From positions 3,347,501-3,411,500 of the forward strand of contig NZ_CP048810.1 of assembly GCF_013347965.1 (NCBI RefSeq): 64,000 nt of DNA. Reading direction: 5' to 3'. Positions 45,170-56,400 of the stretch are shown piece by piece. This DNA is from Pseudomonas bijieensis. GTDB lineage: Bacteria; Pseudomonadota; Gammaproteobacteria; Pseudomonadales; Pseudomonadaceae. The first letter of the stretch is position 1. Every line of letters starts with the position of its first letter. The notes beneath the pieces were generated by a model. That model was not told the DNA's origin. It saw only the letters and a list, made by a program, of their open reading frames with translations, and ran no database searches. The position numbers and the translations under genes are program-made.

Positions 45170-45727
45170 TTATAGCTTCTTTGCGACGCCGTCGCCATGG
45201 ACCCGCAAATAGCGTTCGAGCGCCGCCAAAGAGTCCGGGCAGTAGGGCTTGCGCTGGATTTCATCGAGCACCTGTTCGAGCGGCAGGAAACGCGCCTCGA
45301 GGACTTCTTCCGGTTGCAGGACCAGCGGGCCGTCCCACACCGCCGAGAACGCCGAGCACCACAAGCGACTGCCGGGGTCTTCGAAATAAAAATGGTCGTG
45401 GGCGGTCAGTTCCACGCCGCTCACACCCAATTCCTCCGCTAGCTCACGGGCGGCCGATTCGGCATAGGTCTCATCGGCCTGCACCATGCCACCCGCCGCC
45501 ACGTCCCAGAAACCGGGGTAAATGGCCTTGCTCAGGGTACGCCGGTGCACGCAGAGCTCACCGGCCGAGTTGAACAGCATGATGTAGGTGCCACGTCCGA
45601 TCAGGCCGCGTTCGCGCAGCTCTGAACGCACCAGGCTGCCAAGCAGGTTGTCCTGCTCATCGACCCACGCGATCAACTCGGCATCCGAGGCCACTCGGTG
45701 AGCGACCTCCCGGGGGCTTTCGCTCAT
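45170..45727 (-). CDS. Nudix hydrolase (YfcD-like)
   Basis: A 185-residue Nudix protein. The Nudix box GX5EX7REUXEEXGU is complete: GMVQADETYAESAARELAEELGV near 80-102. An N-terminal domain of about 35 residues precedes TYIMLFNSAGELCVHRRT, as in YfcD/IPP-isomerase-like members. These usually hydrolyse a nucleoside diphosphate derivative or convert a diphosphate linkage. Substrate unknown. It lies 3 bp downstream of the DUF2333 gene, on the same strand. Confidence 0.85.
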   Translation of the reverse strand: MSESPREVAHRVASDAELIAWVDEQDNLLGSLVRSELRERGLIGRGTYIMLFNSAGELCVHRRTLSKAIYPGFWDVAAGGMVQADETYAESAARELAEELGVSGVELTAHDHFYFEDPGSRLWCSAFSAVWDGPLVLQPEEVLEARFLPLEQVLDEIQRKPYCPDSLAALERYLRVHGDGVAKKL

Positions 45728-45730
45728 GTA

Positions 45731-46798
45731 TCAGCCCTGGTTCAGCAATTGCCGCAAGTCGATGACCGCTGCGTTGGCCCGGGAAATATAGTTGGCCATG
45801 ACCAGCGAGTGGTTCGCCAGGACACCGAAGCCGCTGCCGTTGAGGATCATCGGGCTCCAGACAGGTTCCTGGGACGCTTCCAGTTCACGAATGATCTGCC
45901 GCACGCTGACCGTGGCGTTCTTTTTTGCCAGTACATCGGCGAAGTCCACTTCGATGGCGCGCAGCAGGTGCGACAGCGCCCAAGCCTGACCGCGGGCCTC
46001 GTAGAACACGTTATCGATTTGCAGCCACGGGGTCTCGACCACCTCTTCATCCACCTGCGGCACCTGGCCCGGGGCCGGAACTTCGGTTTTCAGCGAGGTG
46101 TTGAGCTTGACCCGGCCAACGCTGGCCGACAGGCGCTGGGACAACGAACCCAGGCGAGTGCCAACATCCCCCAGCCAGTTGTTCAGGTTGTCGGCACGGG
46201 CGTAGAACAGTGCACTTTTCTGGCTTGGGTCGGACAGGCGCGCCTGATAGCGGCTCAGGGAGTTGATGCCTTCCTGATACTCAGACTCACTGGAGGGCAG
46301 CACCCAACTGCGGTTGTCGAAGTTGAAGCGCGGCTCGGCCTTGGCCAGGTCGGCGTCCTCGGCGGACTGGGACTGGGAACGGGCGAAGTCCTTGCGCAGG
46401 GCACGGCTCAGGTCGCGGACCTGCACCAGCACGCCATATTCCCAGCTCGGCATGTTGTCCATCCACAGGCCTGGCGGGAAGCGGTCATTGGAGATGTAGC
46501 CACCCGGCTTGGTCAGCAGGGTCCCGGCCACCGTCTTGAGCGTCTCGACCGTGGTGTAGCCCACCACCATTTGCCGGCCATCTTTCTCGGCCGCGGCCTG
46601 GGCGTTCTGCTGCACCGGGAACAGCGCGGGCTCCTGGCTCCAATACCAGCCGACGGCAATGGTCACCAACAGGTAGAGGCCGATCAGCGTAGCCAGTGCG
46701 CGGCTGAAAAAAAGCCCGCCCAGGTAGCTGCGGGCCTCCGATTTCGGCTCGGCGGCACGTTCAGGCGCGCTGCCCGCGCGGTTTTTCCAGTCCAGCAT
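45731..46798 (-). CDS. DUF2333-family membrane protein
   Basis: A 355-residue protein with one transmembrane helix near residues 34-53 (ALATLIGLYLLVTIAVGWYW) and a large periplasmic domain. The segment GGYISNDRFPPGLWMDNMPSWEYGVLVQ and the final NHSLVMANYISRANAAV match the Pseudomonas DUF2333 family. Function is unknown. It precedes the Nudix gene by 3 bp on the same strand and is divergent from the GcbA-like cyclase gene. Confidence 0.82.
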   Translation of the reverse strand: MLDWKNRAGSAPERAAEPKSEARSYLGGLFFSRALATLIGLYLLVTIAVGWYWSQEPALFPVQQNAQAAAEKDGRQMVVGYTTVETLKTVAGTLLTKPGGYISNDRFPPGLWMDNMPSWEYGVLVQVRDLSRALRKDFARSQSQSAEDADLAKAEPRFNFDNRSWVLPSSESEYQEGINSLSRYQARLSDPSQKSALFYARADNLNNWLGDVGTRLGSLSQRLSASVGRVKLNTSLKTEVPAPGQVPQVDEEVVETPWLQIDNVFYEARGQAWALSHLLRAIEVDFADVLAKKNATVSVRQIIRELEASQEPVWSPMILNGSGFGVLANHSLVMANYISRANAAVIDLRQLLNQG

Positions 46799-47082
46799 GG
46801 CGATATCCCTTCAATCACTTGAGTTCACGGTTCGACCACAACCCTACGCCATCGTGCCTGATTTGAAACGCGATAATGCGCCACCAATATGCCGGCCACG
46901 ACAGGGCAGTCGAACCGGCACTATAAAGGACGCGCTGCCAGCGGCCTATGAGACTGACCGGTCACAAACTGAATTTCGTGCCAGGACAGATTATTGACGT
47001 ATGACACTCATGTGGGGGAAAAGAGGTGCTAGCATAGAGCCACCAGTCGACCTCAGCATGCACCCTAACTAGTTGTCAGGAT

Positions 47083-48753
47083 ATGACCGAGCCAGAAGAC
47101 CCCAGCCGTGAGCGCCTCAAGCACCACTTTGCCCAGCGGGTAATTCATCAGGCTCGTCAGATCCTGGAGATTTGGCAGCGCCTGCAACGCACTGAGTGGT
47201 CAAGCACCGACCTGGCGGAGCTCAGCGAGGCCAATCTGCGCTTGCTGCGCTTTGCCGAGCGCTTCGAACAGCCCGAGCATTCCCAACTGGCCCAAGGCAT
47301 CAGCCAGTCGTTGCAAGCGGTGGACGCCAATCGCGGACGCCTGAGCAGCCACTTGATCACCGAAATCAACCGCTTGATGCAGCGCTTGTCTCGTACCGGC
47401 CTGCGCCACGGCGACCAGCTCGAACAAACCTTCCTGCCACCGCTGCGCAAACCCATCTACGTGTTGCTGCAGGACCATGACCGCGCCGAGCGCCTGGCCA
47501 AACAGCTGGAGTTCTTCGGCCTCAGCGCCCAGGCGCTGGACAATGTCGCGGCGTTCCGGGCAGCGATGGTCGAGCGTCTGCCGGCAGCGATCGTCATGGA
47601 TGTGGATTTCAGCGGTCCCGGCGCCGGCCTGAAACTGGCCGCCGAAGCCCAGGAAGGCCTGGAACAACCGCTGCCACTGTTGTTCTTCAGCCTGTTGGAA
47701 ACCGACACGCCGACACGCCTGGCCGCGGTGCGCGCCGGTGGCCAGGAATTTCTCACCGGCACCCTCGAAGCCTCGAGCCTGCTGGAAAAGATCGAAGTGC
47801 TGACCTGCGTCGCCCAGTACGATCCATACAAAGTGCTGATCATCGATGACTCCCGCGCCCAGGCCATGCACACCGAACGCTTGCTCAACAGTGCCGGCAT
47901 CATCACCCGCACGCTGATCGAACCCATCCAGGCCATGGCCGAGCTGGCGGATTTCCAGCCCGACCTGATCATCCTCGACATGTACATGCCGGCCTGCACC
48001 GGCACGGAACTGGCCAAGGTAATTCGCCACAACGACCGCTATGTCAGTGTGCCGATCATCTACCTGTCCGCCGAAGACGACCTGGACAAGCAACTCGACG
48101 CCATGAGCGAGGGCGGCGACGACTTCCTGACCAAACCGATCAAGCCCCGGCACCTGATCACCACCGTGCGCAACCGTGCCGCCCGGGCGCGCAACCTCAA
48201 GGCGCGGATGGTGCGCGACAGCCTCACCGGCCTGTACAACCACACCCATATCCTCCAGTTGCTCGAGGATTGCAGCTTCCGCGCTCGACGCGAAGGCAAG
48301 CCCCTGAGCTTCGCCATGCTCGACATCGACCATTTCAAACGAGTCAATGACAGCCACGGCCATCCCATGGGCGACCGGGTGATCAAGAGCCTGGCGCTGT
48401 TTCTCAAGCAGCGCCTGCGCAAGACCGATTTCATCGGCCGTTACGGCGGCGAAGAATTCGCCATCGTCATGCCCGACACCGATATCGACGCCGCCTGCAA
48501 GGTGCTGGATGAAATTCGCCAGCGCTTTGCCGAAATCCACTATCCGGCCCAGCCCCAGGATTTGTGGTGCACCTTCAGCGCCGGCGTGGTGGAGATGAGC
48601 GATGACTCCGACAGCCTGATGATGGCCAGCCAGGCGGACGAAGCGCTGTATCGCGCCAAGCACGCCGGGCGCAATCGGGTACAGAGCGCCCGGCAATCAA
48701 AGCAAAGTGCCACCTTTTCATCGGAATCGACCGATTCGGTCATAAACCTGTAA
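47083..48753 (+). CDS. gcbA: Diguanylate cyclase with two receiver-like domains (GcbA-like)
   Basis: A 556-residue cyclic-di-GMP synthase. An N-terminal helical stretch (about 1-120) comes first. Two receiver-like domains follow; the second has [21 protein letters not shown] and TKPIKP, as an active receiver should. The GGDEF domain carries the active site GGEEF at 455-459, and the inhibitory I-site RKTD at 446-449 is five residues upstream. It makes c-di-GMP and is expected to promote attachment or biofilm. The gcbA gene of P. fluorescens and the PA4843 homologue have the same architecture and the same neighbours (chemoreceptor, aroQ, accBC). Confidence 0.9.
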   Translation: MTEPEDPSRERLKHHFAQRVIHQARQILEIWQRLQRTEWSSTDLAELSEANLRLLRFAERFEQPEHSQLAQGISQSLQAVDANRGRLSSHLITEINRLMQRLSRTGLRHGDQLEQTFLPPLRKPIYVLLQDHDRAERLAKQLEFFGLSAQALDNVAAFRAAMVERLPAAIVMDVDFSGPGAGLKLAAEAQEGLEQPLPLLFFSLLETDTPTRLAAVRAGGQEFLTGTLEASSLLEKIEVLTCVAQYDPYKVLIIDDSRAQAMHTERLLNSAGIITRTLIEPIQAMAELADFQPDLIILDMYMPACTGTELAKVIRHNDRYVSVPIIYLSAEDDLDKQLDAMSEGGDDFLTKPIKPRHLITTVRNRAARARNLKARMVRDSLTGLYNHTHILQLLEDCSFRARREGKPLSFAMLDIDHFKRVNDSHGHPMGDRVIKSLALFLKQRLRKTDFIGRYGGEEFAIVMPDTDIDAACKVLDEIRQRFAEIHYPAQPQDLWCTFSAGVVEMSDDSDSLMMASQADEALYRAKHAGRNRVQSARQSKQSATFSSESTDSVINL

Positions 48754-48805
48754 CGCAAGCGCAATAAATTCAGGCACTTACGATTCTGCCCTTGGTAGAC
48801 CCTTG

Positions 48806-50752
48806 ATGCGCCTGAAGCTGCTGACCAATCTCAATACCCTTCTTCTCGTTGCCGTGTGCCTGGGTCTTGGGGCCACGCTATGGTGGTCGCAGATCGCCCT
48901 GGAACGACCCTACTTGCTGATGGAGCGCTACCTGGGCCTGTCGCGGCAATTCCAGGGCGACGTGGCGCGCAACATCGAGGACTACCTGGCCAGCGGCGAC
49001 GCCTTGCGCCTGAGCGCGGCGACCCAGGCCCTGGAGACCCTGCAAAAAGACCTCGATCAGTTCCCCCCGGCACTGGCCAAGACCCTGCGCCCAAGCCTGT
49101 CGAACCTCGACGGTTTCAGCAAGACCGACCTGCTGGCCGCCGGCAAACTGGCCGGCGATCCGCAAGCCTTGTTGTTGCAAGCCGAGCGCGAACTGAGTGC
49201 CAGCCTCGACCAACTGGCCCAATACGCCAATGGCACCCCTGCCTACTTGCCCGCATTGTTTGCCGCTTCACAGCACCTGGGCCGGTTGTCTCTCACGCGG
49301 GACAAACTGGTCAGCAGCGGTCGCAGCGAATTGGCCGCCGACGTCGAGCGGGAACTGGCGAGCATCCGCCTTGAGGCCGAACGCCTCGACAGCCTGCCAC
49401 TGCTGGGCGTCACTACCAGCAGTGAATCGGGCAGCGATGATTTCGCCGCGCTGATGGGCCTGGAGGCCCAGGAAAAAGCCGCTGCCGAAGATGCCGGCAT
49501 CGCCCTCAAGCGCGAACTCAACAGCCTGCTGGGTCGCTATCCCGCCGAATTGACCCGCACCCGCGAACTGATCCAGAAACGCACCGAACTGAGCAGCGCC
49601 ACGCATCTGAAAATCACCGACGTGCAACAGGCGATCGATGCAATGGAACCGGCGGTGCGGGCCCAGCATGGGCAGATCCAGGGCGAGGTTCGCCTGATCC
49701 AAGGGGTGATGATTGGCTTGATCCTGCTGATCGCGCTGCTCATCGACACCTTGCAGCGACGCCTGGCCCGCACCTTGACGCACCTCGCTCCGGCCCTGTC
49801 GACCTGGGCCGAAGGGGATTTCAGCCGCGATATCCATGTCGGCGCCAGCAATCGCGAGTTGCAAGACATCGAAGCGTCGCTCAATCGTCTGCGCGCTTAT
49901 CTGGTGGACCTGGTGGGCACCATCCGCGTCAACGCCGAACAGGTCGCCGGCAGCAGCCGGGCCCTGGCCGAGTTGAGCGGCGAGCTACACAGCGGCGCCG
50001 AGGATCAGGCCGGCGACACGGCGCTGATCCGTGATTCCCTCAGCGAACTGGAAGCGACGATCCAGCAAGTGGCCGGCGATGCCAGCCAGGCCGCGGATGC
50101 CAGCCGCAATGCCGGGCAGGCGGTGGAACAAGGGCAGAAAGTCATCGGCCTGAGCCTCACGGGCCTGCACGCACTGGTGGGGGAAGTGCAGGACAACGCG
50201 CAGATGATCGAACAACTGGCCGAGGAATCGGCCACCATCGGCGGCGTGCTGACGGTGATTCGTTCGATTGCCGACCAGACCAACCTGCTGGCCCTCAACG
50301 CCGCCATCGAAGCGGCCCGCGCCGGGGAAATGGGCCGAGGCTTCGCGGTAGTGGCCGAGGAGGTCCGCTCCCTGGCCCAACGCACGGCCGGCGCCACCGC
50401 CGAAATCCAGACGCTGATCGCCCGCTTGCAACTGGCCGCGCGCCAATCGGTGGACGGCATGCGCGCCCAGGTCGAACACGCCGAAGCCACCGCCAACCAG
50501 GCGCAGGCGGCCGACGGCGCGCTGGACGAAATCGTCGGCGCCATCCAGACAATCTCCGCCACGGCGGTACGTATCGCCGACGTCACCGCCCAACAAAGCG
50601 GCGCCGTCAGCGAAATCCGCGATCACAGTGAGCGGATTCATCAATTGGGTGGCGATAATCTGCTACGCATCGGCCAAGGGCGGGAACAGGGCGATAACCT
50701 GCTGGTGCTGGGCGGGCGGCTGCACACGGCGGTGCAGGCGTTTCGGGTTTAA
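48806..50752 (+). CDS. Methyl-accepting chemotaxis protein
   Basis: A 648-residue chemoreceptor. It has an N-terminal transmembrane helix (about 9-30), a large periplasmic sensor domain (about 31-295), a second helix near 299-315 and a HAMP domain. The cytoplasmic signalling hairpin includes [40 protein letters not shown] 48806 is preferred over the TTG just before it. The position next to gcbA corresponds to ctpL of P. aeruginosa, a phosphate/catechol-related receptor, but its ligand here is unproven. A REPIN separates it from aroQ. Confidence 0.88.
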   Translation: MRLKLLTNLNTLLLVAVCLGLGATLWWSQIALERPYLLMERYLGLSRQFQGDVARNIEDYLASGDALRLSAATQALETLQKDLDQFPPALAKTLRPSLSNLDGFSKTDLLAAGKLAGDPQALLLQAERELSASLDQLAQYANGTPAYLPALFAASQHLGRLSLTRDKLVSSGRSELAADVERELASIRLEAERLDSLPLLGVTTSSESGSDDFAALMGLEAQEKAAAEDAGIALKRELNSLLGRYPAELTRTRELIQKRTELSSATHLKITDVQQAIDAMEPAVRAQHGQIQGEVRLIQGVMIGLILLIALLIDTLQRRLARTLTHLAPALSTWAEGDFSRDIHVGASNRELQDIEASLNRLRAYLVDLVGTIRVNAEQVAGSSRALAELSGELHSGAEDQAGDTALIRDSLSELEATIQQVAGDASQAADASRNAGQAVEQGQKVIGLSLTGLHALVGEVQDNAQMIEQLAEESATIGGVLTVIRSIADQTNLLALNAAIEAARAGEMGRGFAVVAEEVRSLAQRTAGATAEIQTLIARLQLAARQSVDGMRAQVEHAEATANQAQAADGALDEIVGAIQTISATAVRIADVTAQQSGAVSEIRDHSERIHQLGGDNLLRIGQGREQGDNLLVLGGRLHTAVQAFRV

Positions 50753-50767
50753 GCAGCACAGATCCAT

Positions 50768-50858
50768 TGTGGGAGCGAGCCTGCTCGCGATTGCGGTGGG
50801 TCAGCGTGCATCGATATTGAATGTGCCGCCGTCTTCGTGAGCAGGCTCGCTCCCACAA
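50768..50858. repeat. REPIN, class A
   Basis: TTGTGGGAGCGAGCCTGCTC and GAGCAGGCTCGCTCCCACAA flank about 50 bp. It stands between the chemoreceptor gene and aroQ. The 170 bp after it, up to aroQ, contains the aroQ promoter region and no other gene. Confidence 0.9.
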
Positions 50859-51031
50859 GGCTCAGGACAGGCTGGCGAAACCGGGGATGACCGGATTTTG
50901 GAGGATGGTCACAAATTTCGCGTAAACATCGGTCATCGTGCTGGCTATTGCCGAGAACTGGACAGTCATTAAGGCTTTGCGGCATAGTCGCCAGGTTCTG
51001 ATACCTGCTCACAGATAACAAGGAACAGCAG

Positions 51032-51484
51032 ATGGCGACCCTATTGGTCCTGCATGGACCCAACCTGAACCTGCTGGGCACCCGTGAACCGGGCGTCTAC
51101 GGGGCCGTGACACTGGCCCAGATCAACCAGGACCTTGAGCAGCGGGCCCGCAACGCCGGCCATCATTTGCTCTATCTGCAAAGCAACGCCGAATATGAAT
51201 TGATCGACCGTATCCATGCCGCCCGTGGCGAAGGCGTGGATTTCATCTTGATCAATCCAGCAGCTTTTACACACACAAGTGTCGCATTACGTGACGCGCT
51301 GCTGGCGGTGAGCATCCCATTCATCGAAGTGCATTTGTCCAACGTGCACAAACGCGAACCTTTCCGTCATCACTCCTACTTCTCCGATGTAGCAGTGGGA
51401 GTGATTTGCGGCCTCGGCGCCAGTGGTTACCGACTGGCCCTGGAGGCCGCCCTAGAGCAGCTTGAAAGACCGGCAACAGCTTGA
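51032..51484 (+). CDS. aroQ: 3-dehydroquinate dehydratase, type II
   Basis: A 150-residue type II dehydroquinase, the third step of the shikimate pathway. It has [20 protein letters not shown] at the N-terminus (Asn, Arg18, Tyr23 in the catalytic set), [16 protein letters not shown], and [19 protein letters not shown], all active-site segments. These small enzymes form dodecamers. It is 48 bp before accB in the conserved Pseudomonas order aroQ-accB-accC. Confidence 0.96.
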   Translation: MATLLVLHGPNLNLLGTREPGVYGAVTLAQINQDLEQRARNAGHHLLYLQSNAEYELIDRIHAARGEGVDFILINPAAFTHTSVALRDALLAVSIPFIEVHLSNVHKREPFRHHSYFSDVAVGVICGLGASGYRLALEAALEQLERPATA

Positions 51485-51532
51485 ACAACAAGCGTTAAAC
51501 GCCCCTGACCGACCCTTGGGAGTTGATGATTC

Positions 51533-51997
51533 ATGGATATCCGTAAAGTTAAGAAATTGATCGAATTGCTGGAAGAGTCCGGCATCGACGAGCTTGAGAT
51601 CAAGGAAGGCGAAGAGTCCGTACGCATCAGCCGCCACAGCAAGACCCCGGCCCAGCAGTTCTATGCACCGGCCCCAATGCAGGCTCCGGCCGCCGCACCC
51701 GCTCCAGCCGCCGCCCCGGTTGCCGCCGCAGCGCCAGCCGCACCTGCGGCACCAGCGCTCAACGGCACTGTCGCCCGTTCGCCAATGGTGGGCACGTTCT
51801 ATCGCAAGTCTTCGCCATCCTCGCCGTCCTTCGTTGAAGTCGGCCAGACCGTGAAGAAAGGCGACACCCTGTGCATCGTCGAAGCCATGAAGATGATGAA
51901 CCACATCGAAGCTGAAACCAGCGGTGTGATCGAATCCATCCTCGTCGAAGACGGCCAGCCGGTTGAGTACGACCAACCGCTGTTCACCATCGTTTGA
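51533..51997 (+). CDS. accB: Biotin carboxyl carrier protein of acetyl-CoA carboxylase
   Basis: A 154-residue BCCP. The N-terminal helix ([23 protein letters not shown]) is followed by an Ala/Pro-rich linker (44-75). The biotinyl domain has the acceptor Lys120 in EAMKMMN. It carries biotin between the AccC and AccA/AccD subunits in malonyl-CoA synthesis. It is 17 bp before accC and cotranscribed with it. Confidence 0.97.
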   Translation: MDIRKVKKLIELLEESGIDELEIKEGEESVRISRHSKTPAQQFYAPAPMQAPAAAPAPAAAPVAAAAPAAPAAPALNGTVARSPMVGTFYRKSSPSSPSFVEVGQTVKKGDTLCIVEAMKMMNHIEAETSGVIESILVEDGQPVEYDQPLFTIV

Positions 51998-52014
51998 ACC
52001 GCGGAGAGCCTTTG

Positions 52015-53370
52015 ATGACTGCGAAGTTGGAAAAAGTTCTGATCGCTAACCGCGGTGAGATCGCCCTGCGGATTCTGCGTGCCTGCAAAGAGATGGGCAT
52101 CAAGACCGTCGCCGTTTACTCCAAGGCCGACAAAGAACTGATGCACCTGGGCCTGGCGGACGAATCCGTCTGCATCGGTCCGGCGTCGGCTGCGCACTCC
52201 TACCTGCACATCCCGGCGATCATCGCCGCTGCCGAAGTGACCGGCGCCACCGCCATTCACCCTGGCTACGGCTTCCTGGCGGAAAACGCCGACTTCGCCG
52301 AGCAGGTCGAAAATTCCGGTTTCGCCTTCATTGGCCCGAAAGCCGAAACCATCCGCCTGATGGGCGACAAGGTATCGGCCAAACACGCCATGATCGCCGC
52401 CGGCGTTCCAACCGTTCCGGGTTCCGACGGCCCACTGCCTGAAGACGAAGAAACCGCTCTGCGCATCGGTCGCGAAGTCGGTTATCCGGTGATCATCAAG
52501 GCCGCTGGCGGCGGCGGTGGTCGCGGCATGCGCGTGGTACACAAGGAAGAAGACCTGATTTCCTCGGCGAAACTGACCCGCTCCGAAGCTGGCGCGGCGT
52601 TCGGCAACCCGATGGTCTACCTGGAAAAATTCCTGACCAACCCACGTCACGTCGAAGTCCAGGTACTGTCCGACGGCCAGGGCCATGCGATCCACCTGGG
52701 CGACCGCGATTGCTCGCTGCAACGCCGTCACCAGAAAGTGCTCGAAGAAGCGCCGGCACCGGGCATCGACGAGCAGGCTCGCGAAGAAGTCCTGGCACGT
52801 TGCGTCAAGGCCTGTATCGATATTGGCTATCGCGGCGCCGGTACCTTCGAGTTCCTGTACGAGAACGGTCGTTTCTACTTCATCGAAATGAACACCCGTG
52901 TTCAGGTGGAGCACCCGGTCTCGGAAATGGTCACCGGTATCGACATCGTCAAGGAGATGCTCAGCATCGCCGCCGGCAACAAGCTGTCGTTCACCCAGGA
53001 TGACGTGGTCATCCGCGGTCACGCGCTGGAATGCCGGATCAACGCCGAAGACCCGAAAACCTTCATGCCAAGCCCAGGTACGGTCAAGCACTTCCATGCC
53101 CCGGGCGGCAATGGCGTTCGCGTCGACTCGCACCTGTACAGCGGTTATGCCGTTCCACCGAACTACGACTCGTTGATCGGCAAGCTGATCACCTACGGCG
53201 CGACCCGTGACGAAGCCATGGCGCGCATGCGCAATGCCCTGGACGAAATCGTGGTAGACGGGATCAAGACCAACATCCCGCTGCACCGCGACCTCGTACG
53301 TGACGAAGGCTTCTGCAAAGGCGGCGTCAACATCCATTACCTGGAACACAAGCTGGGCAACCAGCACTGA
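52015..53370 (+). CDS. accC: Biotin carboxylase subunit of acetyl-CoA carboxylase
   Basis: A 451-residue ATP-grasp enzyme that carboxylates the biotin on AccB with bicarbonate and ATP. It shows [22 protein letters not shown], the glycine-rich loop [14 protein letters not shown], and [29 protein letters not shown] is 8 nt before ATG 52015. A strong terminator follows at 53388. Beyond it a large gene on the other strand separates accC from prmA. Confidence 0.97.
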   Translation: MTAKLEKVLIANRGEIALRILRACKEMGIKTVAVYSKADKELMHLGLADESVCIGPASAAHSYLHIPAIIAAAEVTGATAIHPGYGFLAENADFAEQVENSGFAFIGPKAETIRLMGDKVSAKHAMIAAGVPTVPGSDGPLPEDEETALRIGREVGYPVIIKAAGGGGGRGMRVVHKEEDLISSAKLTRSEAGAAFGNPMVYLEKFLTNPRHVEVQVLSDGQGHAIHLGDRDCSLQRRHQKVLEEAPAPGIDEQAREEVLARCVKACIDIGYRGAGTFEFLYENGRFYFIEMNTRVQVEHPVSEMVTGIDIVKEMLSIAAGNKLSFTQDDVVIRGHALECRINAEDPKTFMPSPGTVKHFHAPGGNGVRVDSHLYSGYAVPPNYDSLIGKLITYGATRDEAMARMRNALDEIVVDGIKTNIPLHRDLVRDEGFCKGGVNIHYLEHKLGNQH

Positions 53371-53387
53371 TGCTTCAAGTGATGTAG

Positions 53388-53422
53388 AAAAGACCCCGGT
53401 CCATTGGCCGGGGTCTTTTTTT
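53388..53422. terminator. Bidirectional rho-independent terminator between accC and the large toxin-like gene
   Basis: AAAAGACCCCGG (53388-53399) and CCGGGGTCTTTT (53408-53419) form a perfect 12-bp stem with an 8-nt loop and T runs on both sides. It ends both accC and the minus-strand gene at 53453. Confidence 0.92.
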
Positions 53423-53452
53423 GCCGGCCTTGCGGGATGGCGGCGAACCCAA

Positions 53453-56400
53453 TCAGCTCAGCACCACCGTAGGCAACGCCTGCGCTTCGATCTGCGACGC
53501 TGTCGCGACCCTGCCCTGCGGAGTACGGATGGCCCCGCTGGCAGTGGCTACCAACGGTTCGCTGCGCAAGCGCGTCATGAACCCACGGGCACGTACTGAT
53601 ACGGGATCGGTGCTCTTTTTCGCCCTCGCCAGCACCGGTATGTAGTAGCGCTCGACTTGACTGCGTGAGGTCTTGAAGACCGTAGTGACACCACTGCGCA
53701 GCTCCAGTGACACGCCGTAGGTATTGCCGAAGCAGGAAGAGTACGACCAGTGATCCCAGGTGGGCTGCAAACCCTGGCGCCTCATCGCCGAGCGGACTCG
53801 CCCGCCAATGTCGACCCCCGTCAACCAGTCCCCCCCCACCAGCGTGGCGCGGATGTCTTTGCCCGATCCCCCCAGGCGTTGCATCACGTCGCGAACACTG
53901 CGTTCGATGAGCGCGCGGATATTATGATCGAAATGAATCACCGCCCCCACCCGGGTGGTCGGGTTGTACAACGAAGCGATCACACAGGTCTGCGCGTTCA
54001 GCGAGAACAGATAGTTGTCCGCCGCCGCCTCGCTGAACCTTGCCACCACGGCCTCGCCTTGCAACGCGCCCCTCGATACATCCGGGAAGACATGGTTGGG
54101 AAACGCCTCCCGCAGATCGCTCACTCGCCCAAGGACAAGCGTTTGCTCATTGCCCCCCTTCAAGCCGACCGAGTTGTGCGTCCACTGACCATTTCCCATT
54201 CTGCGGATGGGCAGGTTGTACAGAGCGCCGGGGCGACTGGCGTCCACCAGGCACAAGCCGCCGAAACGAGAATCTTCCTTCACCTGGTAGTACTTGCCCC
54301 TGCTGCGTATGAAATATGTATTGAGCGGCTGCGATGCACTGGATGGGCTGCGATAAGTCCCCTGGTAAATGCCCTCCTCGGTCACCCGCTCCAGATTCTC
54401 GGGGGTTTTGCTGACCGCCTGTTTCGGCTTGAAGCGTATGGGTTGGACGATCGGTCCGGCTTCCTTGGCAATCAGCGGCGTCATGCGTTTCAAGCGCTGC
54501 CCGGACAAGGACATGGACTTCACGACAAGCTTCAGGCTTCTGGCCGCCGGCCCCAGTAACGAAGCAATGGTTCCTGCTCCCAGCGCGGCGAACAGTACCC
54601 CCCAGGAGGCCATCAACCAGTGGCCCAGCGCGCGATCCGTGTTCCCCTGCCCATGCGCCTGCGCAGCCTGCTTGACACTGACGGCGATCACGGCCGCATC
54701 CAGCAACAGAGCAAAGGGCGGGTAGACCAGGCACACCGGTGCCGATGCAAACAGCAGCCCCTTGATGACCTGTCGCCTGATCACTTCGGCACGGCTCTGG
54801 GTGATGTCTTCCACATCGGTGACAGCCCGCTCGATGTAAGCATCGAACTCTGCCTGGATATCGCTCACTCGATTGAACTCGCGCAACGTATCGACGCCGA
54901 TGCTCGCCGCCGCCAGAGCCACCAGTGAACGCCTGACCGCCGTACGGGCGCCGAGTCCGACCCGCTCCAGCACGTAGTCATGCAGGCGCGCGACGACTTT
55001 CCCGGTAAAGTCCCGGTACGGGCGAAACGTGACACCGTCCGGAGCGTCAGGCGTATACAGCCAAGACGAGCCCTTCGGATCGAAGTAGGTGAAGACGTAG
55101 ACGCCCATCACGACATGACCGCCGACGGAAAACCTGATCACCCCCTCACGCTGGACGACAGCCCCCGAATACACCGGGCCGACCACCGGCACCGCTTCAC
55201 TCAGGAGGGTGACTTGTCGAGTGAGCCACCAGAATTCGTTCGCGCTCAACTGGAACTGACCCGTTGCGACACGCAGGTCACGGTCCATCCGGGTCAGCAC
55301 CAGGTTACGGTAGGCGGTGCGACGCAAGATGTACTCAGCGGCACGGGCGTCGAGGAACCGGGCACGGATCTGCCGCGCATACTGCTCACCCACGTACGCC
55401 CGTCGAAGATAGGACGCCAGCTCCGCACTGCGGACCTGCCTCAGATCCTGTCCCACCGATGAACGTACGCCTTTTCGCGGATTGTCGATGCCCGAGTTGT
55501 CGTCATAGCCGTAGATGGCCAGCTCCAGCAGGCTGGAGACGTTCGTCTTGCCATCGGCCAACCCCGGGTTGTAGTCGATGAGCACCGTTTCGGGATCGAC
55601 GGCCCCCTGCACACCTTTGCTGCGCATATAAGGAGCAATGGCTTGCGTGACGATACGCTTGGCGAAATCCACAAAGGCTTCGTAGCCTGCCATCTGCTGG
55701 CTGAGCACCTCCTGATGAACCAGGAGCTCCTGGCTCAGGCTGCTGATGTTTCGCCGGGAATCAAGCGGCAAGGCGGCGTACCAGCGAGGCGATTCGTCCG
55801 CCGCCACCTGTGCCAGATTGTTGTTCAGGCCCATCGCAACGAGGTCTTCCAGGCAAGCCCTGAAACCGCTCACCGTCCCTCGGGGATCCTTGCTCGAATC
55901 CCAAGTCGTCGGCTTGTCCACCACGCTGGCAAAGTACTCCCGCGCCCCGCTCCGTTCGACTGGAAAGAGGCGCTGCAGCAAGTACTCGCGACCGACTTCG
56001 CTACGGGTCCATGCGCCCATCTCCACGCTGACGGCCCATAACGAGGGCAACTCGATCCACTCCTGCCCATCCGGCTTGTCGGGGGCATACAGCAGCAGGT
56101 CACCTTGCAGGTCCTGGCGATAGAACAAGAGAAAATCGGCACAGCACATAGCGTTCGCAAGCACCACGCAGCTGACCCGCCAAACGCTGGCGGCCTGCGC
56201 CGAGGCCTCGCTCTCCCACAAGGCTTTGACCGCCTCATGGTTCGCCTGCTTCAGGTGACCTGCACAGCGGGCAATGAATGCGCTTTGCTGCAAGCGTGCC
56301 GTGAACCAATCGAGCATGGCGTCTTTCAGATCGCTCCGGCCATACCGGTCCACCAGTGCCCGCAAGTACCCGGCCGGGGCATCGACCTGCGCCAGCATTT

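Noticed and set aside
47200..48696. A 498-codon minus-strand open frame opposite gcbA
   Set aside because: Antisense shadow of a complete GGDEF protein; composition is not protein-like.
51799..53367. A 522-codon minus-strand open frame opposite accC
   Set aside because: Shadow of accC; no start signal and no recognisable domain.
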